Shown: piece by piece, positions 59,080 through 64,000 of the stretch
Layout: each line of letters starts with the position of its first letter
How positions within the stretch are numbered: position 1 is the first letter of the stretch
Program-made: the position numbers and the translations under genes
Notes under the pieces: generated by a model
What the model was told of the DNA's origin: nothing
Databases searched by the model: none
What the model saw: the letters and a program-made list of their open reading frames with translations, nothing else
Assembly (NCBI GenBank): GCA_031261085.1
Contig: JAISKB010000001.1
Coordinates: forward strand, 1-64,000
Source: Christensenellaceae bacterium
GTDB taxonomy: Bacteria > Bacillota > Clostridia > Christensenellales > CAG-138
Reading direction: 5' to 3'
DNA: 64,000 nt

Positions 59080-62000
59080 ATGCCTTTCTGATAAAATTTC
59101 CGTGCCTTTGCCAGCCTGTTCGCCGCAATGCACAGTACAGTGGCCAACAGCGGCAACAACAGGAAGAGTCCGGGGTTACCCGCATCAATACCGGTCATCG
59201 GTACTGATACCCGCGTGTTGGTGAAGGCAAACGTCCTCTCGGTGGCACTCATTGTCTTCACGCCCGTATCCGCGTTGGCGCTGGACAACCCAGTAGCGCT
59301 GTCAATGAAAAAAGGAGTGTAGCCGGTGTAAGCGCTCTCTACGATCTGAATTTTTGCGTCCGTTGCAATGCCTTCTATGCGGATACTCTGCCCGTGCTTG
59401 AGAGTGATCATCGCTTTGCCTGCGCTGTCCAGCGTCAGCATTCCGTTCGCCGGCATTACCGCGTTGGCGCCATTAACAACGCCTCCCACATAGACGAACT
59501 GCGTGCCGGAGGGCAAATTCGCTCCGCCGGAAGTCTTGAAATTCACGCTGAAGGTGAAGCTGCGGGTTGTGTCCGCATAGTTGCCGGTTACTACCTTGCT
59601 AATCGTTAAAGTAGTGGTCGGAGCGCTAAGGAATACCACACCATTCGTAATCGAGGTGAGATAACTATTCGGCTTATAGCTGACCTCAACGTTTGAAGCC
59701 CTATTCGTCACGACGAAATGCGCTTTGGCTTCGGAGGGCGTATTGGCGCCCGTTCTACCCTTAGCGTCGGAGAAGAGCTCCGTATCGGCTGTACCGGTGT
59801 TCTCAAGCTCAATATAGTAGGTTTTCGTAAACGGAGTAAAGCCAATGAGCCTGCGATTGCCCACGTTAGCGGTGATAGTCCCGGTTTTGCCCGCCGTGCC
59901 CGCGATGCGTATCCGCCCGCTGATATCCGCCGCGCCGTCAAGATCAAGTTTGCCGCCGACAGCAGACAAATACACCGCGTAGTCGGTAGAGTTTTTTGTC
60001 AGGATTTCGCCGTCATTCAGTATAATAGCGCCGGTAGAGTCATTCAAAATGGCATAGCTCAAGCTGTTCGCCGTCGTAGAAACCGTACCGCCGTTGACGG
60101 TTACTGTGCCGGCAGCCAGATTGCGAATGGCGTAGTTCGGTGCTGTTACCTCGCCGCCATTGACGTTTACGGTGCCAACCTTCCCTTCAAGTCCTCTGTT
60201 CAAAATGGCGTATCCTGTAGCGTTCGTCGCATAAACCTTTCCGCCGTTGACGGTTACTGTGCCATCCTTCTTATTATGAAGAGCGATGCTCCCCTGAGAA
60301 CCCGTCGCGGAAATATCGCCGCCGGTGATTATTACGCTGCCGTGTGATTCATTACCAATGCCATAAGTCTTCCCGGTTATCACACAGTCGCCGCTGATGG
60401 TAACGGCGGCGGGTCCCCAAGCGGCGATGGCGGCGAATTCGCTTTCTATCCTTCCGCCTTCAACGTTGATGGCTCCTTCGGAAGCGCTGTAAATCCCTGC
60501 GCCGCCATCGTGATCCTGGTCGAGATAACGACCCAGCGCGATTATAGTACCGCCTTTGACGGTTACTGTGCCGGTTCCCTCGTTAAAAACACCTGCGTTG
60601 TGCTTTTGCTGAGTATCGGTAGCTTGCACAAGTCCCTTGATTACGGTCACCGCACCATTCCCGGAGGCGTAAATGGCAACGCCAAATCCGCCCTCCGCCG
60701 TCACCGTTCCGCCATTGACGTACAGATCGATGTTATCATTTGTCAATAGCGTGCTCTTCCCCTCTCCCTTTGAGAGTATGTTCCCTCCGTTACCATTAAC
60801 CGGAGCGCCGGGGCCGCCATTGATATAACCGGTGGCGCCGTTTACGGCGTTAATATTGACGGTAGCGGTCGCCGCAGCGCCGGTCAAATCAATGGCGCTA
60901 TCCGTACTTGTCAACCATCCTTCAAGATCGAGGGTTTTGTTTGCGGGGATTGTTAGAACCAACGTCGCTGTGGTGTTCATTTCTGTGCCGTCTTTTCCGA
61001 AGACTATGCGCAGATTGCTGGCCGGCGTCGGGTTGTTTGCCGATGCGGCGTAGTAGCCGTTGATCAGGTTCGCCACACCAGAAAGAGAAAGAGTCGTTGC
61101 GCTGGTAGTCAAACTGTAATCGCTCTTTATATAGTACGTCTGTCCTGCTGCGTAGCTTATCAACAAATCCTTAACTAAGTAATTTGAACCTGATTTCGTG
61201 ATTTGCCACTCGTTGCTGAGTGTGAGCGCTGCCGATCCCACGCCCCACTGTGCGTACAAAACCACATCGCCGGAGACTAATACATTGGCTCCCTCCTGGT
61301 ATCTGACGCCGCTGTCGTCCGGCATGGTATTCCACCCAATGAAAACCCAGTCGGGGTGCGCCCCAGGCGGATTGACAAAGCCCGCCGCCGCATTGGACAG
61401 AATGGTTACAGCGGTTTCCCCGGCAGCGCCGGTATCAATCACCTTATCCGGATACGCCGGGTCGCCGTCGTTGTTCGGCTTATAGGTGATTATCGTGTTG
61501 ACCACGCCGTCATTTCGATAGTTGACATTGTTATTGTCCAGCAGCTGACCATTAAACGGCGATGCGCTTCGATTTGTGAAAGCATCGGCGTTCGTGGGCT
61601 GAGTTGCGGCGCTGTCGGCAACGTTGCCGGAGACTGTCGCAGAGCCGGACACGGTAATATTCATGTACTTGGCCGTATCGGCGGGATCGTGATAATCGTA
61701 ATCCTCCGTGTATATTCCGCCGCCTTCGACCGCATTGTTCGTGTTCATCGTACCCGCCGCCATGGTAAAGCGCCCAGATTGCGCCACATATACGCCGCCG
61801 CCTTGGTAGGTTCTTACGGTGGATGGCACACCGCCGTTGCGCATCCACTGAAGGCTGTTGCCGTTGCTTGTAATGCTCGCGGAGCCGTTCATGGTGAAGG
61901 TTCCGCTGGCCACATACACGCCGGCGCCGTATGTCATATTGTATAGGTTCGTTCCGCTGGCAATACGGGCGATGGCAGCATTGCCGGTAATGCTGCCGCC

Positions 62001-63638
62001 GGACATATTGAACGTACCCTTGCTATATACGCCGCCGCCGCAGAGCTTGTCATTGACCGCGCCGCTGTTTGCGTAGTAGAACACGAAGTTATTACTGATT
62101 GTGCCGCCAAGCATGTTGAAGGTGGCGCCCGTGTCAACATACACGCCGCCGCCGTATGCGTGAGCGTTTCCTGCGGAGTTCGTGCTGAAATATGAGCCGT
62201 TGCCTCTAATCGTAGAGCCGGTGTTCATCGTAAGAGTTCCGCCGGTTTTTACCTGCACGGCGCCGCCGTCTGTGCTCGTATCTCGATTAACGCAGTTTGA
62301 GATAGTGGCTTTATTTTCCATGATGACTTTGCCACCGTCGTTTATAAGTAATCCGCCGCCCCAAAAATTTGAGTGGGAGCTTTCATAGTTGCCGTTGCCA
62401 CTGCCGGACATGGATGCCCAGCCGTCTAATGTGATATTGGAAAGAATCAAGGTTCCGTTGACCGTTCCGTGGCGAGATTTTGGGATCTGCACCAAGGTTT
62501 TCGTACCGCTGCCACCGGACTTCAGCGTGACAGTCCTGTTCTTATTAAGCACGAATGGCTCGACATGATCGTCATCATACAGCGCAGTAATTTCCCACCC
62601 GGTATGGTTATACATATTCACATACTTGAACGCTTCTGCAAGGCTGTCAGCCTTAAGCTGCCCATAGGGGATTGTGTCCGAGCTCACCACATAACCCTGG
62701 TTCGTGATATACGGCGCGGCGCCCATCGGCTGGCGCATACCCGCGTTAATATCCTGTACATATGCGCCCGCCACAATCGTAATGGGGGCGGAGTAGGCAC
62801 GGTTGATATAGGGTTCGTCAGTATCGCTCAAATTCCAGTCAACAGCAAAGACGCTCTGCTTCGTGACAGCCATTGGGGTAAGATAGCGCATAGCGCCTAT
62901 ATCGTCGTCCTCAACGCCTACCACATAGCCGCCGGGTACAAGCCCGGTAAATATATAGGCGCCGCCTGCGTCGGTTGTGGTCGCGGCTATAGCCGAGGTC
63001 AAGTCATTTGCCGCATACAGGTAAACCGTATAGCCGGGAAGCGTCTGCTCGTTTCCGTTGCGCAGCCCGTCCCAATCGGTAGCCAGCGATCCGTCGCCAT
63101 CCACCCACAAATATCCCGAGATGCCGCCGGTTGCGGCAGGGAGTTTTTCCGGGGCTTCCTGGGCTTCCGGGATTTCCGGGACTTCGGGGGCTTCAACATC
63201 AGGCTCTTCGGTGACCGGCACGGAAAGAAGCACATCATTCCTCATATGTGCATCGTCGGCCACGGTGATGGCCTGCTCAAAGACAAGTGTTGTCGGCGTC
63301 GCCTCTACTATGAGGTAATAGGTTCCTGGGGCAATGCCTGCTATCATATAGGAACCGTCCGCGCCCGAAACGGCGTTGGCGATGGAAGATGCCACGGTTT
63401 TATCCGTACCGACATGCACGGTGACACCCGCTAGGTCTTCGCCCTCATCCCGCATGCCGTTGTCATTGCTGTCTGCCCATACAAATCCGCTGACTGAGGA
63501 AACCGTTCCGGAGGCAGACGTGGAGTCACTACCCTCGGCGAACGCATTTATCGTAGGCGAAAACACGGACATAATCATCAGCAGCGCCAAAAGCAGGATG
63601 CTCCCCTTGTTCGTATTCCTTTTCAATATATTTTTCAC
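59076..63638 (-). CDS. Large cell-wall-anchored surface protein (SdrD-B-like, beta-helix, pilin-like domains)
   Basis: The 1520-residue product has a signal peptide ending NAFAEG, two SdrD-B-like domains (about 45-130: GFVWADSNDNGMRDEGEDLA; about 170-300: GYLWVDGDGS), joined by an acidic Pro-rich linker. A right-handed beta-helix region (about 340-700) has repeats of GGGVYV-GTFNM-GGTISNN type, followed by one InlB/Listeria-Bacteroides-type repeat (FIGWNTMPDDSGVRYQEGAN) and a second helix region with about ten repeats like GTVTVNGGKVYATN. A Spy0128-like pilin domain (about 1340-1470) and a sortase signal VPMTG (residue 1479), hydrophobic helix and basic tail complete it. An adhesin or stalk is likely. 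The start is GTG. Confidence 0.9.
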   Translation of the reverse strand: MKNILKRNTNKGSILLLALLMIMSVFSPTINAFAEGSDSTSASGTVSSVSGFVWADSNDNGMRDEGEDLAGVTVHVGTDKTVASSIANAVSGADGSYMIAGIAPGTYYLIVEATPTTLVFEQAITVADDAHMRNDVLLSVPVTEEPDVEAPEVPEIPEAQEAPEKLPAATGGISGYLWVDGDGSLATDWDGLRNGNEQTLPGYTVYLYAANDLTSAIAATTTDAGGAYIFTGLVPGGYVVGVEDDDIGAMRYLTPMAVTKQSVFAVDWNLSDTDEPYINRAYSAPITIVAGAYVQDINAGMRQPMGAAPYITNQGYVVSSDTIPYGQLKADSLAEAFKYVNMYNHTGWEITALYDDDHVEPFVLNKNRTVTLKSGGSGTKTLVQIPKSRHGTVNGTLILSNITLDGWASMSGSGNGNYESSHSNFWGGGLLINDGGKVIMENKATISNCVNRDTSTDGGAVQVKTGGTLTMNTGSTIRGNGSYFSTNSAGNAHAYGGGVYVDTGATFNMLGGTISNNFVFYYANSGAVNDKLCGGGVYSKGTFNMSGGSITGNAAIARIASGTNLYNMTYGAGVYVASGTFTMNGSASITSNGNSLQWMRNGGVPSTVRTYQGGGVYVAQSGRFTMAAGTMNTNNAVEGGGIYTEDYDYHDPADTAKYMNITVSGSATVSGNVADSAATQPTNADAFTNRSASPFNGQLLDNNNVNYRNDGVVNTIITYKPNNDGDPAYPDKVIDTGAAGETAVTILSNAAAGFVNPPGAHPDWVFIGWNTMPDDSGVRYQEGANVLVSGDVVLYAQWGVGSAALTLSNEWQITKSGSNYLVKDLLISYAAGQTYYIKSDYSLTTSATTLSLSGVANLINGYYAASANNPTPASNLRIVFGKDGTEMNTTATLVLTIPANKTLDLEGWLTSTDSAIDLTGAAATATVNINAVNGATGYINGGPGAPVNGNGGNILSKGEGKSTLLTNDNIDLYVNGGTVTAEGGFGVAIYASGNGAVTVIKGLVQATDTQQKHNAGVFNEGTGTVTVKGGTIIALGRYLDQDHDGGAGIYSASEGAINVEGGRIESEFAAIAAWGPAAVTISGDCVITGKTYGIGNESHGSVIITGGDISATGSQGSIALHNKKDGTVTVNGGKVYATNATGYAILNRGLEGKVGTVNVNGGEVTAPNYAIRNLAAGTVTVNGGTVSTTANSLSYAILNDSTGAIILNDGEILTKNSTDYAVYLSAVGGKLDLDGAADISGRIRIAGTAGKTGTITANVGNRRLIGFTPFTKTYYIELENTGTADTELFSDAKGRTGANTPSEAKAHFVVTNRASNVEVSYKPNSYLTSITNGVVFLSAPTTTLTISKVVTGNYADTTRSFTFSVNFKTSGGANLPSGTQFVYVGGVVNGANAVMPANGMLTLDSAGKAMITLKHGQSIRIEGIATDAKIQIVESAYTGYTPFFIDSATGLSSANADTGVKTMSATERTFAFTNTRVSVPMTGIDAGNPGLFLLLPLLATVLCIAANRLAKARKFYQKGI

Positions 63639-63706
63639 TCTCCACCATACCTTTGCATAAAATCGAGGGAAGCCTGATCTCCGGTGCTTTTCCTCTATGA
63701 CAATAG

Positions 63707-63735
63707 TCTAAACTATGCAGGAAGAACCAAGTCAA
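63707..63735 (-). promoter_or_regulatory. Possible promoter of the surface-protein gene
   Basis: Minus-strand TTGACT and TTTAGA with a 17-base spacer, about 70 bases before the GTG start. The -10 match is weak. Confidence 0.4.
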
Positions 63736-64000
63736 TAGACTTTTCTTTAAAATTTTCATTTTTTTGAAAATGAATTATATTATTAAAATATCCAATAAAG
63801 AGGTGGTTATTTCCCGATTTTATGCATCATTTTGATAAAAACCAGATTTTACAGCTTTTAACCTCACGCTCTTCTTAACACTTTTTTCTACAAAAGCGAA
63901 TGAAAAGTTGGGAGTTCCTACCATGTTTATCTGCGCCGCCAGTAGATAATGGAGTTTCAAGAATTACCAGAATTCGCAAATGCACCTTGTCAATCAGACG
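63736..64000. other. AT-rich intergenic stretch at the window end
   Basis: No supported gene. An ATTTTCA/TGAAAAT inverted repeat lies near 63757-63773. The strand beyond 63820 shows no ORF with a ribosome site. Confidence 0.5.

Noticed and set aside
60000..62300. CRISPR-like repeats
   Set aside because: The repeats are degenerate coding repeats of the beta-helix surface protein, without constant spacers or adjacent cas genes.
62469..63434. 321-codon ORF antisense to the surface protein
   Set aside because: Opposite strand of a gene with clear domains and signal peptide; no ribosome site or recognisable motif.

Overview
The window looks like chromosomal DNA from an anaerobic, endospore-forming Firmicute of the Clostridia type. 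The evidence is spoIVA, a ferredoxin-like [FeFe] hydrogenase of the group B kind, a butyrate kinase, Shine-Dalgarno sites of the GGAGG kind before most genes, and many TTGACA-17-TATAAT promoters. Base composition is moderately GC-rich, with AT-richer patches at about 16.1-17.2, 23.5-27.3 and 57.2-58.7 kb. I cannot name the species. No rRNA, CRISPR array, insertion sequence or phage module was seen. One tRNA gene, tRNA-Pro(GGG), is present.

Layout. 0-5 kb: truncated CPBP protease, lipoprotein, metallophosphoesterase, PatB-type C-S lyase, DUF6273-type membrane protein with a decayed zinc-ribbon paralogue. 5-15 kb: a P2A cation ATPase behind a yybP-ykoY (Mn2+) riboswitch, cytosine deaminase, a voltage-gated-type K+ channel, a butyrate kinase with an extra N-terminal ACT domain, and an MgtA-type Mg2+ ATPase behind a small leader ORF and terminator. 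15-21.6 kb: LUD protein, cystatin-like lipoprotein, flavin reductase, tRNA-Pro, DegV, and a TrpXYZ-like ABC importer preceded by an aromatic-rich leader ORF. 21.6-28.7 kb: spoIVA, a run of accessory genes, and der. 29-38 kb: O-acetylhomoserine sulfhydrylase behind a Met-rich leader ORF, an MgtC-like protein, a divergent EEP / PHP-PfkB locus with two LacI-type palindromes, and a heterodimeric ABC exporter. 38-48 kb: hydrogenase, then one operon with all seven shikimate steps plus tyrA and pheA. 49-57 kb: a purine-salvage locus (xanthine dehydrogenase remnant, GntR regulator, adenine deaminase, BMP-type nucleoside importer). 57-64 kb: TetR-CPBP pair and a 1520-residue cell-wall-anchored surface protein.

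The strongest story is regulatory. Two separate loci, the aro operon and the TrpXYZ-like importer, each start with a consensus promoter, a short ORF rich in Phe/Tyr/Trp codons, and an intrinsic terminator before the first structural gene. In the aro leader an exact anti-terminator segment can be found. This is the layout of ribosome-mediated attenuation, where Firmicutes more commonly use T-box or TRAP control. A third leader ORF ending in Met and Cys codons precedes the sulfhydrylase gene, and a fourth, with terminator, precedes mgtA. The second notable item is the fusion of an IlvN/IlvH-like ACT domain to butyrate kinase, which suggests amino-acid control of a short-chain acyl kinase.

Several genes are damaged or rearranged: a one-base frameshift in the nucleoside-importer ATPase, a stop codon in the N-terminal segment of the metallophosphoesterase, a deletion fusion of xanthine dehydrogenase subunits, and the zinc-ribbon remnant. 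Some could be assembly errors. All family assignments come from motifs read by eye; no database search was run.
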